A stretch of 64,000 nt of DNA, taken from assembly GCF_013410355.1 (NCBI RefSeq), contig NZ_JACCFI010000001.1, positions 2,728,001-2,792,000 of the forward strand. The letters run 5' to 3'. This DNA comes from Agromyces hippuratus. Its GTDB lineage: Bacteria; Actinomycetota; Actinomycetes; Actinomycetales; Microbacteriaceae. The stretch's first letter is position 1. Each line of letters starts with the position of its first letter. Position numbers and translations under genes: made by a program. Of the stretch, positions 41,385 through 49,112 are shown piece after piece. The notes under the pieces were generated by a model. That model was given only the letters and a program-made list of their open reading frames with translations. It had not been told where the DNA came from and searched no databases.

Positions 41385-42095
41385 GTGACCACGAACGACA
41401 CCGCCTCCCGAACCCCCGCGCCTCGACGCGTCCGCCGCATGTCGGAGCGCCAGACGACCGACCGCGACGCACTCTTCGAGCTGCTCGACACCGAGCTCGT
41501 CGGCCACCTCGCCGTCGCGGCCGACGGCGTGCCGATCGTCGTGCCGATGGGCTACGCCCGCGACGGGGAGTACGTGCTCGTGCACGGCTCGACCGGCGGC
41601 GGATTCGCGTTGCGCGCGGCATCCGAACGCCAGACCGTCGCGTTCGCGGTGACGGCGCTCGACGGACTCGTCTTCGCCCGCTCCCTCTTCGACAGCTCGA
41701 TGAACTACCGCAGTGCCGTCGCGTACGGCGTGCTCGAACCGGTCGAGGGCGAGGCGGCGGATGCCGCGCTCCTCGCGCTCTCGGCGCGGCTCATGCCGGG
41801 CCGTGCCGACGAGGTGCGGGCGATGGCCCGCAAGGAGGTCGCCGCGACCCGGGTGCTGCGACTCCGCCTCGACGACGTCGTCATGAAGACGAGGGCAGCC
41901 GGCGCGTCGGAGGCGGCCGACGACGGCGAGGACCATGCCGTCTGGGCGGGCGTCGTGCCGCTCGTTCGCGCCTGGGGCGCGCCCGAGCCCTCGGTGCTGA
42001 CCCCGGCAGGTACCCCGACACCCGATTCGGTGGTCGCCCTGACGACGGCGGGTGCTCGCGACGACAGGCTTGCTGAGGTTTCGTCGGATTCATGA
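41385..42095 (+). CDS. Pyridoxamine 5'-phosphate oxidase family (flavin-split-barrel) protein
   Basis: 236 residues. About 20 basic N-terminal residues lead to the split barrel: LLDTELVGHLAVAADGVPIVVPMGY, VLVHGSTGGG and SSMNYRSAVAYG, characteristic of the Pyridox_ox_2 (PF12900-like) branch. These proteins bind FMN or F420 and are not always true PNP oxidases. The start is uncertain (GTG 41385 or ATG 41439). The divergent MocR regulator suggests a vitamin-B6-related role, by context. A 38-residue membrane peptide gene follows at 24 bases. Confidence 0.82.
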   Translation: MTTNDTASRTPAPRRVRRMSERQTTDRDALFELLDTELVGHLAVAADGVPIVVPMGYARDGEYVLVHGSTGGGFALRAASERQTVAFAVTALDGLVFARSLFDSSMNYRSAVAYGVLEPVEGEAADAALLALSARLMPGRADEVRAMARKEVAATRVLRLRLDDVVMKTRAAGASEAADDGEDHAVWAGVVPLVRAWGAPEPSVLTPAGTPTPDSVVALTTAGARDDRLAEVSSDS

Positions 42096-42119
42096 AGATG
42101 TGCAGGAGGGAGGTGCGCC

Positions 42120-42236
42120 ATGTTCTCGATGCTGTTCCTCGTCGTGCTCGCGATGGTCGCCGTCGTGGCGATCTCCGCTGCACTCGTGCAGTTCGGTCGC
42201 GACGGCTACCGCCGCACGCCGACGGTCCTCGGCTGA
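42120..42236 (+). CDS. 38-residue single-helix membrane peptide
   Basis: A very small gene with one of the best ribosome binding sites in the window: GGAGGGAGG, six bases before the ATG. The product has one hydrophobic helix (from MLFLVVLAM to about residue 23) and a short basic tail, GRDGYRRTPTVLG. It follows the PNPOx-like gene by 24 bases and is probably co-transcribed. Small one-helix proteins often tune larger membrane proteins; the partner is unknown. Confidence 0.7.
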   Translation: MFSMLFLVVLAMVAVVAISAALVQFGRDGYRRTPTVLG

Positions 42237-42260
42237 GCGCCGAGATCGACTGAGTGGCCG

Positions 42261-42329
42261 CCTCAGACGGATCTGAGGTGCCGCCGCAGGGAAATAGGGC
42301 GATCGCCCGATGAGCCTCAGGTGCCTCAG
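42261..42329. promoter_or_regulatory. Repeat-rich promoter region with four CCTCAG half-sites
   Basis: CCTCAG and its complement CTGAGG occur at 42261 and 42273 as an inverted pair with a 6-base gap, and CCTCAG recurs at 42315 and 42324 as direct repeats. A perfect GGGCGATCGCCC palindrome lies between (42297-42308). The region precedes the 60-residue gene and the large LuxR-type regulator and may be that regulator's binding site. Confidence 0.5.
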
Positions 42330-42382
42330 AGCGCACGCTGGAGGCATCCGGTCGAACGATCGGAACGACCCAGGAGGGGATC

Positions 42383-42565
42383 ATGCAGTTCTCTGCGGAT
42401 TTCATGGCACTGCACGCGCACCAGACCGACGTGCACCGCGCCGAGCGCGAGCTCGGCATGCAGCGGGCGGTCGACGAGGCGGGTTCCGGCGGCGCGGGGG
42501 CGTCGCCGGAACCGGCTCGTCGTCGCGGTCACCTGCACCGTGCGCCGCGCCTCGCCCTGAGGTGA
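42383..42565 (+). CDS. Possible 60-residue basic protein
   Basis: A strong GGAGGGG site precedes the ATG, and the region upstream looks like a promoter. The predicted product starts MQFSADFMALHAHQTDVHRA, helical and His-rich, and ends in an Arg/His-rich tail. No family is recognised. The normal-looking N-terminus and start signal favour a real gene; the arginine-rich C-terminus resembles a chance frame, so the call is cautious. It lies 128 bases before the LuxR-type ATPase gene. Confidence 0.5.
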   Translation: MQFSADFMALHAHQTDVHRAERELGMQRAVDEAGSGGAGASPEPARRRGHLHRAPRLALR

Positions 42566-42693
42566 GCACGACGGCGATCGCGCAGGCGACGGCGTCGACG
42601 AACGGGCGGGCGACCGCTTCGGAGATTCCGCCGAGCGCGATCACGGATGCCGCGGCTGCTGCCGCTGTCGGAGGGACGTGGCACGATGAGATC

Positions 42694-45690
42694 GTGACCA
42701 CGTCAGCGGCGGCCATGGTCGGCCGTGACGCCGACCTCGCGAGGCTCAACGAGCGCCTCGACGAGGTGCGCGCCGGCGCGCCGTTCACCGTCGTCATCGG
42801 CGGCGAGGCCGGCATCGGCAAGACCCGGCTCATACGCGAGTTCGAGCTCGGGCTGCCAACAGACGTGCGCCTCCTCGCGGGCCAGTGCGTCGATCTCGGC
42901 AGCGTCGCGGCGCCCTACGCGCCCGTGAAGGCGGCGCTGCGCACGCTCATCGCCGACCTCGGGCCCGAACGGGTGCTCGAGGCGGCCGGCCCCGGTCGGC
43001 CCGCGCTCGCGGCGCTGCTGCCCGAGCTCGCGGCATCCGACCCCGAGGCCGCTGCCGTCGCAGCTCCGGCCGGCGTCGGCGCGGCGACCGGCCAGCTGCA
43101 CGAGGGCATCGCGGTGCTGCTCGAGACGGTCTCGCGCGAGCGACCGGTGGTGCTCCTCATCGAAGACCTGCACTGGGTCGACACGGCGACGCTCGCGCTG
43201 CTGCGGTTCCTCATGCGCGCGCTCGGCTCGAGCCGGGTGCTCACGGTGCTGACCTATCGCAGCGAAGACGTCACGAGGGGGCATCCGCTGCGCGCCTTCC
43301 TCTCCGAAGCGGAGCGCGATCGCTGGGTCGAGCGACGCGACCTCTCTCGGCTCTCCCGCGCCCAGGTGCGCAAGCTCACGAAGTCGCTCGTCGGCGAGTC
43401 GCCCACCGACTCGGTCATCGACACCGTCTTCCGGCGCAGCGACGGCGTGCCGTTCTTCGTCGAAGAGCTCGTCGGCCTCGACGGCTGCCGAGACGAGGGC
43501 GAGCTGCCCGACACCCTGCGCGAGCTGCTGCTCGCGCGATACGAGCGGCTCAGCGATCCGGCGCAGGCGCTGCTGCGAGTCATCAGCGTCGGCGGCGTGC
43601 GCATCTCGCACACCCTGCTCGAGACGGTCTTCGACGGCACGGCCGACGAACTCGACCTCGCCGCCCGCGAGAGCGTGCTCGCCGGGGTGCTGACCATCGA
43701 TGGCGACGACTACGCGTTCCGGCACGCCCTCGTGCGCGAGGCGATCCTCGCCGACCTGTTGCCCGGCGAGCGGGCGAGATTCCACTCGCGCTACGCCGAG
43801 GCATACGAGACGGCGGCTGCCGCCGGCACCCGGCGCCTCGCGGCCGAGATCTCGTTCCACTGGCTCGGCGCGCACGATGCCGCACGTGCCTTCCCGGCGA
43901 CGATCCATGCGATGCGCGAGGCGCGTGCCGCCGCCGCCTACAGCACCGCCGCGCAGCTCGGCGAACGGGCGATCGGCCTGTGGGACGTGGTGCCCGAGCC
44001 CGAGCAGGCGTCGGGCATGACGAAGCTCGAGCTCATGGGGCGCACCGCATCGCACCTCCGCAATGCGGGCGAGGGTGAGCGGAGCCTCGCACTCGTGAAG
44101 GCCGCACTCGCCGAGTGTCCGCGCGACGAGCCGCAGTACCCCCGATTCCTGCGCGACAAGGCCATGGACCTCGCCAGCGTGGGGCGGCCCGGGTCGATCC
44201 CGGTGCTCGAAGAGGCGCTCGAGGTGCTCGGCGAGCGTCCGAGCGAACTCCGCATGACGGTGCTCATCGTGCTCGCCGGTCGGTTCATGATCGAGGGGCG
44301 TCTCGACGAGGCCGTCGACACCGCCGAGCGCGCGCTCGAGGTCGCGCTCGAGGTCGAATCGCCGCGCTACGCGTCGCTCGCCGCCAACGTCGCCGCCGTC
44401 AGCCGGGCGAGCCGCGGCGAGGTCGAGGCGGGGTTCGCCGGCCTCGAGCGCGCGAAGGAGCTCTCGCACGGCGACGGTGCTGCGATGCTGCGCTACTGGG
44501 TGAACGCCTCCGACCTGCACTTCCTCGTCGGCAACTACGCCGAGGCCGTGCGCCTCGCCGAAGAGGGGCTCGAGCAGGCGCGGGCGCAGGGCGTCGAGCG
44601 CAGCTCCGGTCTGATCCTGGCCTCGAACGCCGTCGACCCGCTCTTCGCGCTCGGCGAGTGGGATCGTGCGGCGGCGCTGATCGAACGCGCGCTCGCCCTC
44701 GACCCGCCCGGGCCGTTCGGGGTGTACCTGCAGCGGGCGCGCATCTGGTCGATCCTCTGGCTCGGCGAGCCGGTGCGGGCCGCCGAGCAGTTGCGCAGGG
44801 TCCGCCCGACGATGACCGAGATCATGGAGGTCGAGGAGCAGACCAGGCTCAGCGTCAGCCGCGTCGCCGCCGAGGTCGCCCTCGCCGCCGGTGACATCGC
44901 CGGTGCCTGGCGCGACGCCAAGCGGGTGCTCGATGAGCCCGAGGCGCCGCTGCCCGGCTACGGCCTTCCGCTCGTCTGGGTCGCGGCTCGCGTCGTCGGA
45001 GCCGCCCGTGCCGGTGCCGTCGAGCGGGCGGGCGGCATCCCCGATGCCCTCGCCGCCGAGATCGGTGCGGCCGAACCGGCGCTCCGCGAGGTGCTCGCCG
45101 GCATGCGCAGCTGGCCCACGCAGTCGATCTGGGCCGCGTTCTTCGAGGCCGAACTCGCCGAGGCCCCCGAAGGAGTGCCCGGCTCCGACACCGTGGCCTG
45201 GCGGGCCGCCGCGAAGGCCGCGGCCGCCCCGGCCGCCCCCGGCTACCTCGCGCCCTACGCCCTCACCCGCCAGGGCGAGGCTGAACTCGCGGCGGGCGAC
45301 CGTGCTGCGGCGAAGGTCACCCTGCAGAGCGCCTTCGACCTCGCCCTCAGCGGCGGGGTCGGCGCGGTGCGCGATCGCGTCGAACAGGTCGCCGCGGCCG
45401 CAGGGCTCTCGCTCGACGGCGGCATGGGCTCGGGTCGGGCCAAGGCCGGGGCGGGTGCCGGGCCGGGCATCGCGGGCACCCTGGCACCCGACGACGACGT
45501 CATCGCCGAGCTCACCGCCCGCGAGCGTCAGGTGCTCGAACTCATCGCCGAGGGGCTCAGCAACCGCCAGATCGGCGAGCGGCTCTTCATCAGCGGCAAG
45601 ACCGCGAGCGTGCACGTGTCGGCGATCCTCCGCAAGCTCGGGGCGTCGACCCGCACCGAGGCGGCGTACCGCGCCGGCGTGCTCCACTGA
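42694..45690 (+). CDS. Large ATP-binding LuxR family regulator (LAL/MalT-like)
   Basis: About 998 residues. Walker A GGEAGIGKTRL lies near residue 40 and Walker B VVLLIEDLHWVD near 155. A long helical, TPR-like middle follows, with pairs such as LDEAVDTAERALEVALEVE and YAEAVRLAEEGLEQA. The LuxR helix-turn-helix is at the C-terminus (LTARERQVLELIAEGLSNRQIG). LAL proteins switch on target operons when ATP and an inducer bind. The start is GTG 42694 (CACGAT ends six bases earlier) or ATG 42715. No obvious target operon lies beside it apart from the repeat-rich promoter and small gene upstream. Confidence 0.9.
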   Translation: MTTSAAAMVGRDADLARLNERLDEVRAGAPFTVVIGGEAGIGKTRLIREFELGLPTDVRLLAGQCVDLGSVAAPYAPVKAALRTLIADLGPERVLEAAGPGRPALAALLPELAASDPEAAAVAAPAGVGAATGQLHEGIAVLLETVSRERPVVLLIEDLHWVDTATLALLRFLMRALGSSRVLTVLTYRSEDVTRGHPLRAFLSEAERDRWVERRDLSRLSRAQVRKLTKSLVGESPTDSVIDTVFRRSDGVPFFVEELVGLDGCRDEGELPDTLRELLLARYERLSDPAQALLRVISVGGVRISHTLLETVFDGTADELDLAARESVLAGVLTIDGDDYAFRHALVREAILADLLPGERARFHSRYAEAYETAAAAGTRRLAAEISFHWLGAHDAARAFPATIHAMREARAAAAYSTAAQLGERAIGLWDVVPEPEQASGMTKLELMGRTASHLRNAGEGERSLALVKAALAECPRDEPQYPRFLRDKAMDLASVGRPGSIPVLEEALEVLGERPSELRMTVLIVLAGRFMIEGRLDEAVDTAERALEVALEVESPRYASLAANVAAVSRASRGEVEAGFAGLERAKELSHGDGAAMLRYWVNASDLHFLVGNYAEAVRLAEEGLEQARAQGVERSSGLILASNAVDPLFALGEWDRAAALIERALALDPPGPFGVYLQRARIWSILWLGEPVRAAEQLRRVRPTMTEIMEVEEQTRLSVSRVAAEVALAAGDIAGAWRDAKRVLDEPEAPLPGYGLPLVWVAARVVGAARAGAVERAGGIPDALAAEIGAAEPALREVLAGMRSWPTQSIWAAFFEAELAEAPEGVPGSDTVAWRAAAKAAAAPAAPGYLAPYALTRQGEAELAAGDRAAAKVTLQSAFDLALSGGVGAVRDRVEQVAAAAGLSLDGGMGSGRAKAGAGAGPGIAGTLAPDDDVIAELTARERQVLELIAEGLSNRQIGERLFISGKTASVHVSAILRKLGASTRTEAAYRAGVLH

Positions 45691-45736
45691 CGCGTCGTCG
45701 TCGTCGTCGTTGCGGCCGACCCGGCGTACCGCGCCG
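45662..45736. repeat. 15-bp direct repeats 60 bp apart flanking a trinucleotide tract
   Basis: CGGCGTACCGCGCCG occurs at 45662-45676, inside the end of the LAL gene, and again at 45722-45736, just before the pepA stop. Between them is a CGT/GTC tract (about 45694-45711). This looks like a small duplication in the gap between convergent genes. Confidence 0.75.
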
Positions 45737-45738
45737 TG

Positions 45739-47262
45739 TCAGCGCGCCGGCTGGAAGCCCCGCGCCACGTCGATGAGGATGCGCGTGCCGAAGCCGGTCG
45801 CGCCCTTCGAGCGCCACGAGTCGTCGGAGTCGGACTGCATCGTGCCCGCGATGTCGAGGTGCGCCCACGGCGTCGTGCCCACGAAGTGGTCGAGGAACAG
45901 CGCCGCCGTCGTCGCGCCGGCGAAGGTGCCGCCGAGGTTCGAGAGGTCCGCGACATCCGAATCGAGCTGCGTGCGATAGCGGCGCTCGAGCGGCATGCGC
46001 CAGACCTGTTCATCGGTCGACGCCGAGGCCCGCTCGACCGAGGCCAGCGTCGCTCCGTCGTTGCCGAAGAGCGCGGCGGTCGAGGTGCCGAGCGCCATGA
46101 GCGCGGCGCCCGTGAGCGTCGCGATGTCGATGATCGTGTCGACGCCCTCTTCATTGGCGAGGGCGATGGCGTCCATCATCACGAGCCGGCCCTCGGCGTC
46201 GGTGTTCTTCACCTCGACGGTCGTGCCGTTCCGGGCGGTGAGCACGTCGCCGAGCTGGTACGCCGACCCCGACGGCATGTTGTCGGTGCACATCAGCCAG
46301 CCGGTCACCGTCGCGGTGGCACGCAGAGCCCGCAGCGCGGTGAAGGCGCCGAGCACGGATGCCGCGCCGCCCATGTCCATCTTCATGAGCAGGTGCATCG
46401 GGTCGGAGGGCTTCAAGCTGATGCCGCCCGAGTCGTACATGATGCCCTTGCCGACGAGCCCGAGGTGCCCGGTCGAGGTGCCGGCGGGCGTGTAGCGCAG
46501 CTTCACCATGCGCGGTTCCTCGGTCGAGCCGCGGTTGACGCCGAGGAGGCCCCCGCAGCCGAGCTCGATGAGCTGCTGCTTGTCGAACACCTCGACCTCG
46601 AAGCCGAAGCGTGCGCCGAGCGACACGGCGACGTCGGCGAGGTCGGTGGCGGTGAGGTGGCCGGGAGGAGTGTTCGCGAGGTCGCGCGCCACGTTCGCCG
46701 CGCGCGCGGTGACGAGACCGCCGTCGATGCCCGCGGTCAGCTCGACGGCGCCGGTCGTCGCCGGGAGCATGTCGCCGATGCGCAGCGCGAGCCGCTCGAA
46801 GGCCGCCCCCGGCGGCTTCGTCGAGCGCCCGGTGTAGCGGTAGCGGCCGAGGGCGGCGCCCTCGGCGATCGCCTGGCCTGCCGCGGCCCGGTCGAGTGCG
46901 CCGAGCGCCGGAACCTCGAATCCGATGCGCGAGAACCTGCCGGCCGCGCGAACGAGGTTCGCGGTCGCGTCGCGCAACCCGTTGGTCGTGAGCTCGGCCG
47001 CCGACCCGCCGCCCACGAGCACGACCGGGTCGTCACCGGGAACGTACAGCGTCTGCCCGGGCTTCGCCTCGAAGCCGGCGCGCTCCCAGGCGGGCCGGTC
47101 GAGTCCGGCGATCGATTCGCCGTCGGCCGTCGGGGTGGTGACGAGCACTCCCGTCACCTCGACGTCGGTCAGCGCCTCGTCGAGCACGACGGAAGGGGAG
47201 TGGGCGAGCGACGACACCGCGTCGAAGTCGTCGGGGATGAGCTTGTTCGCGCTGCGGGTCAT
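45739..47262 (-). CDS. pepA: Leucyl aminopeptidase, M17 family
   Basis: 507 residues. The C-terminal catalytic domain has VGKGIMYDSGGISLKPSD (metal-binding Lys and Asp), MKMDMGGAASVLG and NTDAEGRL (metal-binding Asp and Glu, catalytic Arg), in the order of hexameric dizinc M17 enzymes. It removes N-terminal residues from peptides in the cytoplasm. The N-terminal macrodomain-like part is normal. The ATG overlaps the stop of the MFS exporter gene by four bases, an unusual operon partner; release or export of peptide-derived amino acids could link them. Confidence 0.92.
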   Translation of the reverse strand: MTRSANKLIPDDFDAVSSLAHSPSVVLDEALTDVEVTGVLVTTPTADGESIAGLDRPAWERAGFEAKPGQTLYVPGDDPVVLVGGGSAAELTTNGLRDATANLVRAAGRFSRIGFEVPALGALDRAAAGQAIAEGAALGRYRYTGRSTKPPGAAFERLALRIGDMLPATTGAVELTAGIDGGLVTARAANVARDLANTPPGHLTATDLADVAVSLGARFGFEVEVFDKQQLIELGCGGLLGVNRGSTEEPRMVKLRYTPAGTSTGHLGLVGKGIMYDSGGISLKPSDPMHLLMKMDMGGAASVLGAFTALRALRATATVTGWLMCTDNMPSGSAYQLGDVLTARNGTTVEVKNTDAEGRLVMMDAIALANEEGVDTIIDIATLTGAALMALGTSTAALFGNDGATLASVERASASTDEQVWRMPLERRYRTQLDSDVADLSNLGGTFAGATTAALFLDHFVGTTPWAHLDIAGTMQSDSDDSWRSKGATGFGTRILIDVARGFQPAR

Positions 47263-49001
47263 GCCAGCGCCTCCTTCCGGTCGGTGCCGTCGCGGCCGTC
47301 GCGGCCGTCGCGTTCGTCGTGTTCGTGCAGGTCGTCCACGTCGTCGGGTTCGACGGGGTCGATCGGGTCGTCGTCGTCGGGCTCGAGCTTCTCGGGCAGT
47401 TCATCGCGGCGGCGGCCGGGCATGCGGGTGGCGGGCACGATCGCGAGGAGCGAGAGCGCCGCGAGGCCGAGCAGTGACACCTTCAGCGCCTGCAGGCGCG
47501 CTTCGGCGTTGACCGCGATCGCGGCGTCGAGCGCGGGGCCGGTCGCCCGGGACTCCAGCACTGCCGCGAGCTGCTCGTTCGTGAGGAAGTCGGCCTCGTT
47601 GATGTTCACCTGCGCGATGAGCTCGTCGGAGATCTCGGGGTGCTCCTGTGCGCCGCTCAGCAGCAGCGTGGAGAGCATGCCGACGGCGAAGGCCGTGGCG
47701 ACGGCGATGCCGACGCTGCCCGAGAGGTTGTGCACGAGTCCGCGCCAGGCGCCCACGTCGCCGGCGAGCTGCTTCGGTGCGGAGGAGAGCAGGGTGTTGA
47801 AGACGAGGGCGACGATCGCGCCCTGGCCGAGGCCGAGCAGGATGAGCCCGGCGACGACGAAGCCCTGGCTCCACTCTCCGCGCACCGTGAAGGCGAGGAG
47901 GGTCAGGGCCGACGCGACGACGACGAAGCCGGCGCTCGCGATCGCCTTCGGCGTGAACCGGCCGTAGAGCGAGGCGACGAACGTCGAGGCGAGGAAGATC
48001 GAGAGCGTGTAGGGGATGATCGAGAACGAGGTCTCGATGCTCGACCGGCCCTGCACGACCTGGATGTACAGCGGGATCAGGAAGTTCGCCGCCGTGCCGA
48101 CGAAGAGCATGATGGCCATGCACGCCGTGATCGCGCGCTCCGATCCGGTCGCGAGCACGCGCAGGTCGAAGATGCGGGGCTTGCCCTCGCGCCCGCGGCG
48201 TCGCAGCCAGGAGAAGAACACCTGGCCGACGATGAGGCCGGCGATCACGAGCAGCGGAGCCGGCGAGATGCCGAGCACGTCGAGCGGCGCCTGGTCCGTC
48301 GCGAGCCACACGCCCCACGTCGAGAGCCCGGAGAAGCCGAAGCTCAGGAGGATGACGGCGACGGCCGCGAGGATCGCGCCCGTCCAGTCGATCGAGAGGC
48401 CCGGCTGGGCCGGCACGCGCTTGAGCTTGAAGCTCAGCAGCAGGTTGACGACGGCGAGGCCGACCATGAGCGCGAACGACCAGCGCCAGCCGATCGTGTT
48501 CGCGAACCAGCCGGCGAGGAGGAGGGCCAGCACGCCGGCCGCGGGGATCGCCGCCGCGAGCAGGCCGATCGCCTTGCCCTGCTGCGACCCGTGGTAGTTG
48601 GTGGCGATGAAGACGGTGAGCGCGGGCGCGATGAGGGCGATGACCGCACCCGACGAGGCCTGCGCGATGAAGAGCATCGCGGGCGAGACGCTGAGGGCGA
48701 CGCCCAGCATGGCCACGCCGTGGATCGCGACCGCGATCTGGAACACGCCGCGCGAGCCGAACCGCGAGCCGACCTTCGCCCCGAGCAGGATGAACGCGGC
48801 CATCGCGAAGGTGCCGGCGGTGATCGCCGTGCCGACCGAACTCGCCGGGGTGTCGAGGTCGGTCGTGATGCCCGCCATCGAGACGGTGAGCGCATTCACG
48901 GCGAACGAGGCCTGGATCTGCGTCATGACCACGACGACGAGCGCGAGCCACGAGGTCTTCGCGATCGGAGCGGCGACGGATGCTTCGGCCTGCATGCTCA
49001 T
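47259..49001 (-). CDS. MFS multidrug-type exporter (DHA2/EmrB-like) with acidic tail
   Basis: 580 residues, about 14 membrane helices. Recognisable DHA2 features are GAKVGSRFGSRGVF in the first cytoplasmic loop and PAAGVLALLLAGWFANTIGWRW (motif C, 14-TMS family). A soluble extracellular insert of about 50 residues precedes the last helix. The 55-residue C-terminal tail is extremely acidic, then ends in DGRDGRDG repeats encoded by 9-bp DNA repeats. The substrate is unknown. GGGGGG lies upstream of the ATG. It is co-translated with pepA. Confidence 0.88.
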   Translation of the reverse strand: MSMQAEASVAAPIAKTSWLALVVVVMTQIQASFAVNALTVSMAGITTDLDTPASSVGTAITAGTFAMAAFILLGAKVGSRFGSRGVFQIAVAIHGVAMLGVALSVSPAMLFIAQASSGAVIALIAPALTVFIATNYHGSQQGKAIGLLAAAIPAAGVLALLLAGWFANTIGWRWSFALMVGLAVVNLLLSFKLKRVPAQPGLSIDWTGAILAAVAVILLSFGFSGLSTWGVWLATDQAPLDVLGISPAPLLVIAGLIVGQVFFSWLRRRGREGKPRIFDLRVLATGSERAITACMAIMLFVGTAANFLIPLYIQVVQGRSSIETSFSIIPYTLSIFLASTFVASLYGRFTPKAIASAGFVVVASALTLLAFTVRGEWSQGFVVAGLILLGLGQGAIVALVFNTLLSSAPKQLAGDVGAWRGLVHNLSGSVGIAVATAFAVGMLSTLLLSGAQEHPEISDELIAQVNINEADFLTNEQLAAVLESRATGPALDAAIAVNAEARLQALKVSLLGLAALSLLAIVPATRMPGRRRDELPEKLEPDDDDPIDPVEPDDVDDLHEHDERDGRDGRDGTDRKEALA

Positions 49002-49112
49002 GAACGTCCCCCCGGGTTCCAGCTACTGCTGTTCACCGTAGCCGCACATGGGTCGTCGGCGATACGGCACGGGCATTGAGCCTCGCGGGCGGGCGCGACT
49101 ACAGTGAGCGAC

